From NCBI RefSeq assembly GCF_000764305.2, contig NW_025930751.1, positions 248,001 to 312,000 of the forward strand: DNA of 64,000 nucleotides. The letters run 5' to 3'. How positions within the stretch are numbered: the stretch's first letter is position 1; every line of letters begins with the position of its first letter. Source of the stretch: Hyalella azteca (lineage: Eukaryota; Arthropoda; Malacostraca; Amphipoda; Hyalellidae). The notes under the pieces are model-generated. The model had not been told where the DNA came from. It made no database searches and saw only the letters and a list, made by a program, of their open reading frames with translations. Made by a program: the position numbers and the translations under genes. Below are positions 36,929 through 64,000 of this stretch, piece after piece.

Positions 36929-37260
36929 CACTGAATAACTACTGCATCACTAAACATGAACCATGGTACTGCCATTGCCACTCACAGTTCACACTCAATA
37001 ATTGGACTCTAAAATAGTCTTTTTTGCAACATCCACTATCACTATGCAACTACCAACAGAGCTCAGAATTTCTTAAATTTAGAGATCATGCTTGAAGAAG
37101 TTGAAGAGCTGTTAGTGAGTGACTGAGTGTTAGCTTGTTTTCTCACCATCTTTAATTAATGGCCCAGTCCAATATAAATTTGTTTAGTAAAAAGTGGCAC
37201 CCTTAATGAATTGCAGCCAAGCAAGTAGATGACAGAAATTTCTTGAGAAGCAAGATGACA

Positions 37261-37291
<31 letters not shown>

Positions 37292-39826
37292 TCCAAACAT
37301 GAACGGCTCAAATCCAGCTGCTAGTTGGGCAGGATTTTTAAAACTAAATGCTTCCTGGGTGCTGAAGCAAACACTGCATCTTCCTGTCCACCATTTTGCT
37401 TGTTTAGTTAGCCTGTTAGGGTTTGACCATGCCCCATGGTTTGTGGCTTTGTGCACATGGTGTGTTGTGCACATGGTGTGTTGTGCATTGTGGTAGGGTA
37501 ATATTAGTAAAGTTCCATTGTTTAGCAGTTATGGAACAAAATTTACAAAACAGTAAAAACACAAATATTTTATCATTGAAAAGTTCATCTTATCATAGGT
37601 AGAAGGAAAATGTTTTCATTGCAAAACATATAGAAATTAATAAATTTCTATAAATATAAAACAAAAATGACCACAATATGCATCTCTTTTGACTACCTAC
37701 TATATCTTTTCATCAAGTTATCCTAAATAATTGAAGTGATATTAGTACTTCCATGCTTTCAAAAATGAGAAAAGAGCATCAATTTTGTTATCCAAGTTAA
37801 AACTTTTACTCATATGCTCATATTTTAATTTTTGTGTATGGCAGAATGTGTTAATATGTTTGGAACAATACTAGTCAGCTGATTTGTGATTGGAAGAAGC
37901 ATGATAACATAGCCTCATGCCCATATTAGGGGTCTGGCCCTATTGGATTGGATATTTTTAGTAGATTTTAAGTTCCAATACATGTTAAATGGCCTGGGAT
38001 AGCATCATAGGGATAGGGTTATATTTATGAACTAAGTTTGGTCCAGTTCAATTAGGATGTGACTTGGTTACTTTAAGAAATGTAGGAAATGTTATGCAAT
38101 TTTTGGTTGAAATTAATGTAATCTTATCTTATATCAATTGTATTTTCTTGCCTACATTTTATTATTTTTAGAAAGCCATGTAACTAGCAATCAGACAGAA
38201 ACCAGCAAATTTTTTTGAGATTTTGGCAAAGAGTGTGTTTTTGAAAACAATGCAGTGTTAAGTATATATATAGAAAATGTAGTGAAATGGTAAGTACCAT
38301 TCTCTTTTATATATTTCTCTGTTAATTACAAAATAATTTATCCTATAATAAAAGTATGTGGTACCAAATTATTGCTATTTGAGATTTTCCTTGCTTTGTG
38401 TGGGCTTCATATTCATGAAATTTTAATTGAATAAATATTATGCATTTGGTATAAATTGTTATAGTTCAGGATTTTCTGATGTAGGTATATAATTCATTAG
38501 GATTTAAATGGGTCATCATACCATTGTGTTACATTTGCATTGCATGCAAGGATTATGTAGCTAGTTTAGTATCTCTAAATTCTTTCACATATGCTAAATT
38601 TCATCATGGTATTGAAAAAGTTATGTACAAGTTTTCTCACTTATGAGCTTTTTACATTATTTATAAGAGTAAAAACCTTACTTATGAGGTTTTTACATTA
38701 TGTCTGAGTTTCAATGACCAGTGAAAAATTGTTGATTGTTTAGAAATGTTCAATTTGCAAAATGAAACTTGCAAAAATTTGCAAAGTAACATGCAGTCAA
38801 AAGCATAAAATTAAACTAGAGATGAAGACAGCTAAGGTACCTAGTTGCCACCTTCAATGTCCAAGTGTCCATGCTGTAGCAATCAAAAGAGTACCTATGC
38901 AATATTGTAGCAAATTGTTTGCAAAACTCAACCTATCAAGTATGATATAAAATTATCACTATGGAACGAATGACATAAAAACAAGTTAAGGCAAACTTGC
39001 AGACAGCCTGTGTTTTAAAGAAGAAGTAGCAACCAACTTTTACCTAACTAAGGTAGGAATCCTAAACTTTGCACTTTTCATCACTGTAAACCAAAGATCC
39101 ATTAATTTAAGTTAAGAACTATTTTCTCGCCTCAAACCACACACAAGTTAATTGTGTCATCAACAAAAAGGAACAAAATTTGAAGAAGTAATTTTCATCA
39201 ATACACAAGTATGAGTAAAAGAATATTGCTAATAAAAATTAAAAATATATACAGATTGGTACATAAGTAAATGACAGCAAGGCATGCACCAACATGGCAA
39301 AGTACCGTAGTGACCTGAAATTTTCCAGGCTCAGCTTCATAGTTTATAAATGTTTGTAACAGACTAAAACAGGAAACAGTGAGCTGTAAGGTGAGATGAA
39401 GACTAAAGCAAAGGCACAAAACAACTCAACAGAAACAGGTGGGGGTCTCTTGTAAAAGAGAGATCGGGGAACCACAACAACAACAGAAACAGGTGAATAC
39501 ACCTTAATAGAGACAACAGGTGTGCTACTCATCCCACAACAGTCTTTCAGCTACAACATATTATCAATAAGGAACTCAATGCTTAGCAATATGATGTGGA
39601 TCACAAACACTTAGGCTTTTAATGGAATGCTATGGTCCCTAATATCTCATCTTGAAAATTTCAAGTTTTCTCTACTTTATCTCAGCAGAATATTAGTTCT
39701 ATTGTATATGCTTTTAATAATTTCAGAATGTTTTAAATAAATGTAAAAATTTAGAAAAGATTTTAAATTATTTATAAATTATTTTGGTTTAATCTTCAAA
39801 TTTATGCAGCAGATTTATTATTGCAG
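36929..39826. other. AT-rich region upstream of pcnx4
   Basis: A 26-base T run lies at 37267-37292 (possible retroposon tail) and a doubled GTGCACATGGTGTGTT at about 37452-37484. No coding exon is recognised. An untranslated first exon of pcnx4 and its promoter may lie here; one possible donor, ATG|GTAAGTACC, is at about 38290, but nothing confirms it. Confidence 0.4.
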
Positions 39827-39886
39827 AGCAATGCATTTCATGAATGGGTAAGCCGACCAGTTTGGAGCAGTGTTTGGAGGCGCAGA

Positions 39887-54357
<14,471 letters not shown>

Positions 54358-57300
54358 GTCTTGCCTTCACCTGCGATGTTCATGCGAGACTCGCCGCGTC
54401 GACAATAATTTCCTCAATACATTTCTCTTGCCTCCAATATCCTCTACATAATCACTCTGTAATGGTTTGACTTTACGCGCATGATACACTTTAAGTTCCT
54501 TTGGATGTTCATCTCAAATTTTATGTTAGGTTTAATTGTAAAGGAGTCAATTCGAACTTCATTTCTTGGTCTAGTCTGAACTTATTCTAGTCATGTTTGA
54601 ACCTAGCCTTTTTTGCAGCATCTAGTCTTAGAAACAATGAAGTATACCTAATGTGTTTCCTACACAACGACTTCTTAAGGACTTAAGTTAGCTGTTATGC
54701 AGGTGTCTCGAGTTCACCGCAAGTGCTTTAAAACGTACACTGACTGTGATATAATTCCGTCCCATCGGAGATCAAACTCGCACTTATTATCCTTCATTAA
54801 CTTTAATGTTATTTGGAACATTTCCCTCTTTGCGAAACAATGTTACCATATTTTGGAGTTGCTCTTGACAATGTCTTAGCTTTTATTATAACGTATGCCC
54901 AAAAGTTTACGTTAATCTGTTCCAGAAAAAGCGTTGTATTCTAAAATAGCCAGCTTTCGGAATAGTTTTTCCACTAAAATAGATGAGAAACCGATAAATC
55001 CGTTCAAAATACAATACTAATAATAAGTAAAATGTACAGTACTGTACTGTGAAGTACCTAACAATACATAACCCAATGTACTCGAGCAATAATGTACTCC
55101 TATGATACAACGCAACTTATCTTGACTTGGAGGAACTTTATGTGGGCATTAGTCGGAGATGACGGCTGTCAGTCATTCACTGGAGGATGAATCTAATCCA
55201 AAATTATTTTTTGTGACCTGAACTATAAATATATTTGCCAAATTCGGTCAACATCAAGAGTTCTGCTGTCTTTCTCTTTCGTCATTTGTTATTCTTTTGG
55301 ATTTATCTGTTATGAACAAATACGTTCATGGAATTTGTACTCATTGCGAATGGCGATAATTTGTGACGGCGTTGCGGTGATAAATTGGTTTGTATGGTTA
55401 CAGTAATTGTCACAATTAGTAACTAGTTTCCTTCGAGCAAGAACGAAGAACAAATATTTGTGGTCCAATTGTCGTATTTTTCTCTTGCTAGTATTACTTA
55501 GAATAGATTAATATTTATTTGCACAAATAATTTATTTGCAACATTTTTATTTAATTAGATTTATGCTCAAAGTGACCTGTCATTATGATTGCATGTAACA
55601 CGTGTAATGATCTTCAAGTTAGATTTTCATTTGCACTCTAATTGTAGCGTTTGCTACAATCTTCTGGAGTTAGTGGGAGGCTACATTTCCGAGTGCATCT
55701 TTTATTCCAGTTTGCGTCTTATATTCATGCAATAGAACAATATAACTATAACAAAAACGCTCATAAAATGTCATCAGGATACACGAAGAAACCCTTCGTA
55801 GTATAATCCTCTGAAATACGCTGAAATACTCATGATTCGAGTAATATTGATATTATTACTTCAATTTTCCAAGTCCCTTCATACGTCTGAAAATAGTGTT
55901 AGTTTATCTTATTTGAATTCAATTTTTAACCGCACGCGTGTTGATGTTCATTGTGGATTCCGTGTTGATGTACGTTCATTCCGATTCGAGATTTGGTCTC
56001 GGATTTCGAGAGGCGTGTTGAATTCAATGTGATTCTAGTCTAGTCACGACAAAAGTATAGCTGTTCTAATGTAAATGTAGCGAGTTATTTGGCTTATTAG
56101 TGACGTTTAAATCACGAGCGTGGTCTGTCGCTGATGATCGCCTACACTTCTCTTTCAAGGATTAGCTTCGATTGAGACATTTTTACCATTAATTTTCGTT
56201 TATATATAATTGATTTCTTGTACTTCGTTTTCATTTATCAAGTGGTTAAGGAAGTAGCTGGAAATTCGGTGCAGATTTATTTAGGTTGAAAACCTTTGTG
56301 CTGCCGCCCGAAATTCTTTAGCCATGAAAATTATATTGAGCTTAACATTGAATGAATTGTTAATATTTTATGGTAATTATTTGGCTCAAGTTACTGTCAT
56401 AGCTTTGTGACAAATTTTTGTATGGCAATCTTAGAGAAAATTAATGAATTTATCGGATTCATTTTCTCACCCGACAAGTTTTTCGTTTACAATGTAGAAT
56501 ATATCATGAATCTCGCTTGCGTAGTTGCTTGTTTTACCTGAGAAACCTGCATAAAAAATGTAAGAGCTCGAAAAAATATTATTACCCTGATGTGTGATCG
56601 TTTGATTTGAACGCAGGAGTTCGATTACGAAGCGAACTCCTGTACCGACCGTCATTGATATTTGATACCAGAGTCGACAAACACAAATGTCACGGCAGTT
56701 AACTTGCCGACGTTCGATAAAAACTGCGTTATGTTAATAGGAACATTTTAGTATGTTCTTTATTAGTAATCAATTATTCTAATGCTTCTCAAATGTTGTT
56801 CGATAGTTTTTATCAAATTTTTGCAGAAAGTATATCGTTTCTATTAGAGCGCGGCGACTCAAGAGACCCAAAAACTGGACCCGCGGCCGCTGAAGCGCCC
56901 AACACGTGAAAAACTAACAATGATTTGACAAGCAAATAGGTACTCTGTTTGACTGATACCACGCAGAATGGGTCTAATTTGGTGGGACCGTTTACCTTAA
57001 AAACGATATTCAAGTTATTCTAAATCGTAACTACCCTCACTAAATCAATTCAATAGCACGCATGGGGAGTATTTTTTTTTTTTTTAACAAATAGGTCTCA
57101 GATTTAATCAGCGCTCCGTAAAGTACAGCGATATTTTTTACTTGAATACGATTAACAGCGGAGCACTTCAGGGATATATTATAATTAGACGATGAAGATG
57201 AGACCGTCCTTGCTTTGACTTTTGAGGGCCATTGGGACCGTATACAGAACGACTCCGCCAAAATTTCGCTCCCCCCTCATGTAGAGTTAATTTATGCAGA

Positions 57301-58081
57301 TTGTTAATCTTCGAACTGTGGTACCAGTGTCTTACAGACGAGTTCAATGCTGCGTTCAACGACACGTGTACCAAGTTATTTTTTGCACGCGTCGGGATGA
57401 CTTCGTTAACTCCACCGACAGATTTCCGTATTCCTTCCTAAACTGCGGAATCCCCAGTCAGCGGCTAGGCATTTGGTGAATCTTCCGCTCGTCACTTGTT
57501 CCGCGTGTCCGCCTCCTTATCTCGCCTCACAGTTTATAACTTTTATAACGCACTGCATTGTAGTCGGTATATGTTGTTCGTTGACTGAAACGGTGCAGTT
57601 TTCATCGTGAAATGTACATTCTCGCTTTCATAGTTCATGCTTACCAGCTTTACGTGATCCAGGTCCGGATGTGGATCTTTACCTCTATGGGTTATCCTGT
57701 GAAAACTTGAACGCAGCCATCTCAAACTTTGCAAGTTTTTAGAATAAATTTATCACAAAATTATTTAAAAGGGAAATTTTTGACATCATGTGGACCGTAA
57801 AAATATCTCATCGTAATAATCTCAGGGCTACTATTTAATTATAGATTAGTTACTTGTAAAGGTGCTTTCCAGAAGAAAGATTCCGTAAATCTGCTCAATG
57901 ATTCGGTCAATTGCATGGCGAGATAAAAGCATCCGAAAAAATATGAATTAAAACACCGCAGTAGTACAATTATAGAATAATCTATAAATACTGGCCTACA
58001 TAAAGACTGACTTATATAGTGTACATAAAGGCGTATGGAGGCGTTGTAGTGTTGGTACAGATGCGAAGGTTCCTTTCCAAC
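54358..58081. other. Spacer between the convergent pcnx4 and AGMO genes
   Basis: The 3.7-kb tail-to-tail region should contain both 3' UTRs. Sequence is AT-rich without recognised repeats, transposon ends or RNA genes. Short frames here have no coding character. Confidence 0.5.
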
Positions 58082-59284
58082 TTACTGCTTCTTCTTTTTG
58101 CCGCCGCTGGGCGGGATAACGAGACTGTCCCGGAAGAGTGCAAGGCCGGCCCAGACGACGGCAGAGAATGCGCTGTAGTACCTGACCGACGTCTCGAGGG
58201 CACCGCCCCCAAGCAGCGGACTCTGAACTGACCAGAAGAGGAACGCCACGCATCGCAGCGCCTCGAGTAACACGGCGCCCCGCCAGCCGTCGTACAGGGC
58301 GCCGAAGTTACCCAGCGTCACTAGCATGTACAGGATGTGGAGGAGCACCGACGCGCAGGAGTGGCTCTGACGGTCAATGAGAGTTATAAATTAGCGAAGA
58401 AAAAGGAACAGCTAACTACCTCACTCGTCCAAGAAGATGGAAACTAAAAAAAAAGTACCAAGAACGGAATTTAAATATGGTATTATTATATTCCCTAATA
58501 AAATATTTCAGTTACTGGTTGACTTGCTGAACTAAATTTTATTAATTCTTCATTGAAACAATTTAACATTATTAGTGTTCGTGATGTGAAGATTCGTTCG
58601 AAACTCACGTTGAAATTATTCAACAGAACTTGCTGCAGGTACAGGGTGACAAGGAAATGCGAGAAAAGATAAAGCTCCACAATGGCTGGCAAGGAGGGAT
58701 TATATTTCTTCCTGGGCTCGTTGTGGGAGTCTGGAAGTGGGAAGCCCAGTCTAGGGGAGCCTGGACACCAGCCTGGTCCATAGAACAGACTCTTTATAGT
58801 GTCTGCCCAGGTCAGCTGCTTCGCGGCTTTGACGAACGTGTCTCGGTAGTAGAAAACCTAGACACGCAATATTAAGCATTATTGAGAAGCTCTGTTGCAT
58901 ACTGCGTCTTAAGATCGTAACTTTTTATTGCCAAATATTCAATTATTAATCAAATTTATTTAAAAATAATATTTGTCTCGTGAGCCTCTTGTATTTACCT
59001 GCAGCCAAGGCACGTTGAAAGTCTGAGGCTGGTCTACGAGTCCATAAATGATCTTTTCCTTGGGTCGTTCCGCCTCAAACGTGCCAAACATTCTGTCCCA
59101 AATGATGAGGACTCCAGCGTAGTTTTTATCTAGACACCATGGATTAGCTCCTGTGAAATAACACTTTTTCACTTGATCGCCGTAGAATTTTTGATTCGGC
59201 CTAGGTATTTCTCTAATTATTTGTAATACTAGGGAATTATTACGCGTAATAGGATTAAAGCAGCTAATAGTACTTTAATAGTAA

Positions 59285-59336
<52 letters not shown>

Positions 59337-61163
59337 TATTATTAATATTAATAGTAGAGAGTGTTCAAAGACGCGCAACAAGGATAGTTCCGGGCTTGAA
59401 AGGCAAGTCCTATGAGGAAAGATTAAAGATTATGAAGCTTCCAAGCCTCAATTATCGACGTCTGCGCGGGGACCTCATTGAAGTATACAGGTATACTCAT
59501 GGCTTATACAAGGTCCCAGAAGGATTACTATAATTTGAAACGAGAACCAACACCAGGGGCCACGGCTATAAACTAAAATAAACAGAGTTGGATCACATTC
59601 ATGCGACAACATTTCTTCTCGCTTCGAGTCACCGACATGTGGAACAGCCTCCCTGATAGCATCGTTGAAGCTCCGAGTATGAACATCTTCAAAAGCAGAC
59701 TAGACGAAGCTATGCAGGAGCATATGTTCAGTCTTAAAATGCCTAGCAAATTACGGAGCAGGCAATAAGTCCAGCAAGGTACTGACCGTGACGCAAGAAT
59801 GTAGAGGTACTGACCGTGACGCAAGAATGTAGTGGTACTGACCGTGACGCAAGAATGTATTATGTAGATTGTAGAGGTACTGACCGTGATGTACCCTGTG
59901 GTGTGAAGGAGTGTTGAGGACCAGCTCCAGCGGTCCCAGGGTGCTCACCACCTCGGTGTGTATCCAGAACTGGTACAGCAAATTGAACTGCATGTGTACC
60001 AGAATTGCGGGAAGAGGCACGCCGATCAATGCCAGCGGAAGGTAAAACCCAAAAGCAAAGAACTTCTGGAAAACTGACTGCCTGAGAGCAGTGGAGAGAT
60101 TGTACTCTTCAGAGGAGTGGTGGACCTGATGAGCTGCCCAACCAATGCTCACTTCTGCCGAATCAAAACAAAGAGAGGCGGATTGGGGCACTGAACTATT
60201 ATCTAGCATTTTTTAGAATATTTAATTTCCAAAGCGTTGTGCCCTACAAAGGAATACCTATGTCTATTGATATTTATAGTTGAAGTTATTACTGGAATAA
60301 AGTGAGTTGTGTGTGATGAAAATTGTGAGTTTACAAAAAGATTATGAAATAAAGACGCAAGGCCAACTTGCTCAAGATGAGGCATCTTTACACGTTTCGC
60401 TTCATTTCAACTGAGCCAAATTGTTTAAAGTAATAAGTCAAATTGTTGAGTAATAAGTTCATCTTGCACCAAATCGCATCATGTCAGAAAAAAAGAGCTT
60501 CTGTCGTTAGACAGAAGCTCGTTCGTGGCACAGTAAATATTCATATCTTATCGCTGCATTGATTGTGCACCAAAAATTTAACCATGCATTTATACTGGCT
60601 GAGACAGTGGCGCAGCACATTGTTAATGTTACTACTGGGAAATGACTATGGCACAGCGCACTTTTCATTTTAAGATTCTAAACCCTCGTGAACAAATGAG
60701 GATGTACGTCATATCACCTTAAATCGTAAAATCTATTTAGAGATATAGTTGAACAGTATATATTGAATCACAATCTATTGTAACCTACGCTGGATGTTGC
60801 AATACAAATTTTCGTTATTTTTTATCGAAAAATGCATCATTGTAACCGTCAGTGAAACTGTCAAAGCTCCGTGAAACGAATTAACCTCTACATCTTCAGT
60901 AGTATATTTTCCTCTACAATGACGTATAAACTGTGTGATTATATTGTTTCCAAACAATAAACAATTATTTGGTGCAGACAAGGTAGAGATTGTGAAGGAA
61001 CGCTCGCGTGGCACCATGCACTAAGCGATGAACGCAGTAGTAGCCCAAATCCACCCCCAGAGCGGCGAGCCACCAAGTCACGCTGCTGTTCCAGTCCAAG
61101 TCGAACAGCCTTCTTTGGTACAGCCACGCGTACCCCACAAGCTCCACGCCGCGCGTCATCGAG
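58082..61163 (-). CDS. agmo: Alkylglycerol monooxygenase-like, last five exons
   Basis: AGMO is a tetrahydrobiopterin-dependent ER membrane enzyme that cleaves the ether bond of alkylglycerols. Minus-strand exons: 61163-61015, 60154-59885, 59150-58999, 58857-58609, 58366-58082 (1105 nt, phase-consistent). The fatty-acid hydroxylase histidine boxes are all present: HRLVH at the first junction, HQVHH in exon 60154-59885, and HHRVHH at its end. Diagnostic blocks are [52 protein letters not shown] and [12 protein letters not shown]. The C-terminus ends KKKQ, a dilysine-type ER signal. The N-terminal exons, with the first helices, are not in the window. The acceptor of the 61163 exon is the least certain boundary. 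Confidence 0.92.
59285..59339. repeat. (ATT)n microsatellite
   Basis: Near-perfect ATT repeat of about 55 bases directly upstream of the LINE fragment in the AGMO intron. Confidence 0.95.
59352..59777 (+). pseudogene. LINE 3' fragment in an AGMO intron, antisense to the gene
   Basis: Starts GTAGAGAGTGTTCAAAGACG and follows the same C-terminal coding sequence as 18600-19030 (YKVPEGLL..., [33 protein letters not shown]), then ends at CAATAAGTCCAGCA. Stops and a frameshift break it. The 3' UTR and tail are missing, and it abuts the AGMO donor minisatellite. Confidence 0.88.
59778..59892. repeat. 28-bp minisatellite spanning an AGMO splice donor
   Basis: On the minus strand the exon ends CATCACG|GTCAGTACC (59885/59884). 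GTCACG|GTCAGTACC then recurs downstream with donors at 59841-59842, 59813-59814 and 59785-59786; the unit is 28 bp and the first interval 42 bp. Using the second donor would add exactly 14 codons, with no stop and the same phase. Confidence 0.92.
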
Positions 61164-61293
61164 CTGGAGTGCGTGCAATGAACAAGTCCCGATATTACTT
61201 ACTGAATTGTGCAGTTATCTGTAGTCTAAAGTAATTAACAAACAACATTTCTAAATGTGGAAACTGAACGCTTCTTTGACATCGATTCTTTTT

Positions 61294-61500
61294 AGCGCAT
61301 TTTCTCATTTATGGAAAAAATGCACTATTGTGCTCGCCACGTCCGTCCGTCCGTCTGTCTGTCTGTCTGTCCGTCCGTCTGTCCGTGACTTCAAGTTTTC
61401 GTCGACGAGAAAATGCGCTCTCTGTCACTCACTGCAGTGAGTCTGTCACTCACTGCAGTGAGTACTCACTGCAGTACTGCAGTGAGTACTCAGTTTAGCA
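61294..61500 (+). mobile_element. Short TIR repeat, copy upstream of the AGMO exons
   Basis: AGCGCATTTTCTC at 61294-61306 and GAGAAAATGCGCT at 61407-61419 enclose a GTCC/GTCT tetranucleotide run and TTTTCGTCGACGAGA. The adjoining CTCTGTCACTCACTGCAGTG is shared, inverted, with the flank of the copy at 47935-48071, so the element extends past the inner repeat. Confidence 0.75.
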
Positions 61501-61515
61501 GTACTGAGTACTGCT

Positions 61516-61542
61516 AAAAGTACTCACTGAGTGAGTACTTTT
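61516..61542. repeat. Palindrome at the end of a nested GTACTCACT palindrome cluster
   Basis: AAAAGTACTCAC and GTGAGTACTTTT form perfect 12-bp arms with a 3-base loop. From about 61420 the same words (CACTCACTGCAGTGAGTG, AGTACTGCAGTACT-like) form several overlapping palindromes. Confidence 0.8.
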
Positions 61543-61559
61543 AAATATATTTTCAAGTA

Positions 61560-62470
61560 CTTGTAATCAAAAGAATATTGATCATAATAAAAATTTGAAG
61601 AAAAATTAACGTTTGATGTATGAATATTATAATATGCATGCAAATTTTAGCAATGTTTTGCAATAGCTTTTCCTAAATTCAAGTTCGGATGTAGTAGTTG
61701 CACTGTATGAATAAATTAAAGATGCCGGCGCAAGCTTCCTCTGCCGCACCTGCATCGTCACGAGTGTTGTGAACCGATCCCTTGCGCGGTTCCTCGGTCC
61801 TCCGGATAGGAGGCGGCAAGTGAGAACGCGGCTTAAACCAATGTAAAAGGGTGTCGGTAGGTTTCAAGACAGGGAGCCTAGACCCCAAAAGATTTAGGAT
61901 CATTTTAAAATTAGGTATGAGTGGGGTTACGATTGTTTATTTAGACTTATTTTCCGGCTACATTTTATTGGATTTGTCGGCATATCTGATAAAAAGGTAA
62001 TAATAAATTTATTAACTGAGTATAAAATTAATAGGGATTATCGAACTACGATCTCCGAACCTTTAAGTAAATTTTGAAAAAAAATCGACATCGAAACTTG
62101 GGACTATCGATCGTGCCATATAACCGAACTAACGAGCCAGCTTATAACGGAATCATTGCGACTATCTACTAACAATATCAGGTCAGCAGCGGTTATAAGG
62201 CAGGTGAACCAGTCTGGCAGTTAATCGTTTCAAAATAATATTAGAAGCAGCACAGGAAACGACAGAATCAATGTTTTGATTTACTACGAGAACAAGAACA
62301 TTACAAAATTTTGCATATAGAAAATAATCCATTAAAAATGTGTATCAATCTCGTTTGTGAATTACATGCAATAACGAAGGTTTTGGATTACTTCAGAGCA
62401 CATTGGGCTGACAACTACAACGTTAAGGTGGCTTACATGCCACCTGCAATCTGGAGGACCAAAGAACCAC
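61560..62470. other. Spacer, nothing recognised
   Basis: Presumably an intron of the AGMO gene, whose N-terminal exons are not found here. No element ends or coding exons recognised. Confidence 0.4.
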
Positions 62471-62474
62471 ATTA

Positions 62475-63335
62475 GGGGGAGCGTCTAGGGTAAAATTTAT
62501 CTCGGCTATTTACGAACGGATCACTCTGAAACTTGGTACACATATGTAAAATAGAATTCTAAGACATTTTTGTTCGTGTGAATTTTTCGAAAAAAATGAA
62601 AGAAAACGTGAAATTCTTAGAAAACGGCCAAAAAAGGGGGTACCGTAGAAATCTATCTCCTCCTAGGATTTTCAAGCTACAACATTGAGACACATATCAT
62701 TCGATGCGTAAAGACCATATCTAAAATATCATTTTTGTGGGTGTGGGAGCATTTTTCGTAAATTTTTCGAAAATTTTTCGATTTTCCCCCCGCCACCCCC
62801 CCTTTTGCGGAATAAAATCCAAACTATAACGAAATTAGAAAAACGCCCGTGTTACGTTCTAGATAATTTTGTTGCGTATCGAATGGTATATGTCTCATTG
62901 TTGTAGCTTAAAACTCTAGGAGGAGATAGGTTTGCAGTGACAATAAGTTAACTTTTCAGTAGAGCCCGTCAAAGTCCCGCGCGCATCGGAATAGGCACTC
63001 ATTGTAGCAAGGATACAAAACCAAACGTTACTGGAGCTTGATTCCAGTCAAGGATGGTGGGAGCGACTGCATGCACACCTCCTCATACGACGCCAGGCGG
63101 GTAACTAAGGTGCGCTTCAAGCAGACACTCTATTTAAAGTGCTCGCAGCGAATTTCCTCCCATTCTATTTGTTGAAGAACTACCCCACCCCCCTCCCTTT
63201 CATGATCTGTCGTGAACGCATAAATCAACGTACAGAGATGGTTTTGGTACCGTTGGATAGATCAGAATGTCAGCTTTAAGATGAGACTAAAAACCGGAAA
63301 AGCCGAAATCCAAAATTTTACCCTAGACGCTCCCC
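62475..63335. mobile_element. Non-autonomous PIF/Harbinger-like TIR element
   Basis: GGGGGAGCGTCTAGGGTAAA at 62475 and its complement ending GCTCCCC at 63335 form inverted ends of about 23 bp, flanked by TTA at 62472-62474 and 63336-63338. G-rich ends with a 3-bp TTA target fit PIF/Harbinger. Inside, 62652-62716 and 62874-62931 form a second, imperfect inverted repeat (CTCCTCCTAGGATTTTCAAG against its complement). No transposase gene. Confidence 0.75.
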
Positions 63336-63338
63336 TTA

Positions 63339-64000
63339 AGGAGGCCCACAACGAGACCATCACTCGCTCGACATTAGAAGCCTGCATCAAAATCTTCATG
63401 CGGTGCCCTGACGACACAAGGCTGGCGATCTTTCAAAACGTTATATCCATAATACCTGATATTAGTACTTTTCTCTTATCAAAATATCCATTTAATTAGT
63501 TTCTTATTTAAGGTTCATAAACCTCCGGTATACTTGAAGAAATATTATGCAAAACGTTGTATAAATTGCGAAAAATGTCCCTCTGAGAAATTTATCATTT
63601 AACATCAGAATATAACTAGTAGTCTTTTAGTAAATTTTACGTGAAATTTTAATGAAAAATTGTAGTATTTCTGCTATTAATTTTTCTGCTTATTACTCTA
63701 AAACACGACTCACAAAGAATACTGTATGAAGAAAACCATATTAAAACGTGGCAGCTGCATATTAAGAGTTTCTTTGATTACAAGTACAGCATTACCGCAG
63801 CATTATGCGGTAGCCGCCGTTTGTGATTTTTGCAGTTATTACCACCAGTTACTACCACGTTGGTAATTTTTGCAGTTATTATTACGTTGGTGCAGGTTGT
63901 TGCAGTATTACCACCTAATGCAGGAAAATTTACCAAAGCAAGGCTGTAGCTTCACTAGTTTTGGAACTACTTGCGAATAGTTATCATTTGACAGTTCAGG
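63339..64000. other. Window end, nothing recognised
   Basis: AT-rich. A short internal repeat (TTTTTGCAGTTATTA) occurs twice near 63815 and 63870. No exon supported. Confidence 0.4.

Noticed and set aside
58019..58231. Plus frame over the AGMO last exon
   Set aside because: Antisense shadow; the minus frame carries the conserved AGMO C-terminus.

Overview
The window is eukaryotic nuclear DNA: genes are split by many GT-AG introns, the spacers are AT-rich, and dead transposons and minisatellites are dense. Gene content (pecanex-like 4, alkylglycerol monooxygenase) and a CR1/jockey-like LINE present in several broken copies point to an arthropod, probably a crustacean. That placement is inference; no marker here settles the species. 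There is one scaffold gap (24045-24547) and one sequencing-adapter remnant (27411-27429), so this is a draft assembly.

Layout. Bases 1-10927, minus strand: seven phase-compatible exons of a very large RNA-binding-type protein with an RRM-like fold and three unkempt-type CCCH zinc fingers; the 3' end lies beyond base 1. Bases 12605-35336: a transposon-rich block. It holds a dead piggyBac element with TTAA duplications, a TA-flanked Tc1/mariner-like element built from repeated end motifs, LINE fragments in both orientations, two long minisatellites, a TIR element containing the gap, a LINE cut by a small piggyBac-type MITE, a second LINE family, and a hAT element with an exact 8-bp target duplication. 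Bases 39887-54357, plus strand: a complete 19-exon pecanex-like 4 gene whose exon lengths sum to 4581 nt (1526 codons plus stop). Bases 58082-61163, minus strand, convergent with it: the last five exons of an AGMO-type ether-lipid monooxygenase. A PIF/Harbinger-like TIR element (62475-63335) closes the window.

The three host genes show no functional link. The most unusual signal is structural. In two of the genes, three separate minisatellites (44-, 78- and 28-bp units) each span an exon/intron boundary, so the 5' splice site itself is copied three to five times in tandem. At AGMO the next donor copy lies 42 nt downstream in an open, in-phase frame, so it could add 14 residues beside the third histidine box.
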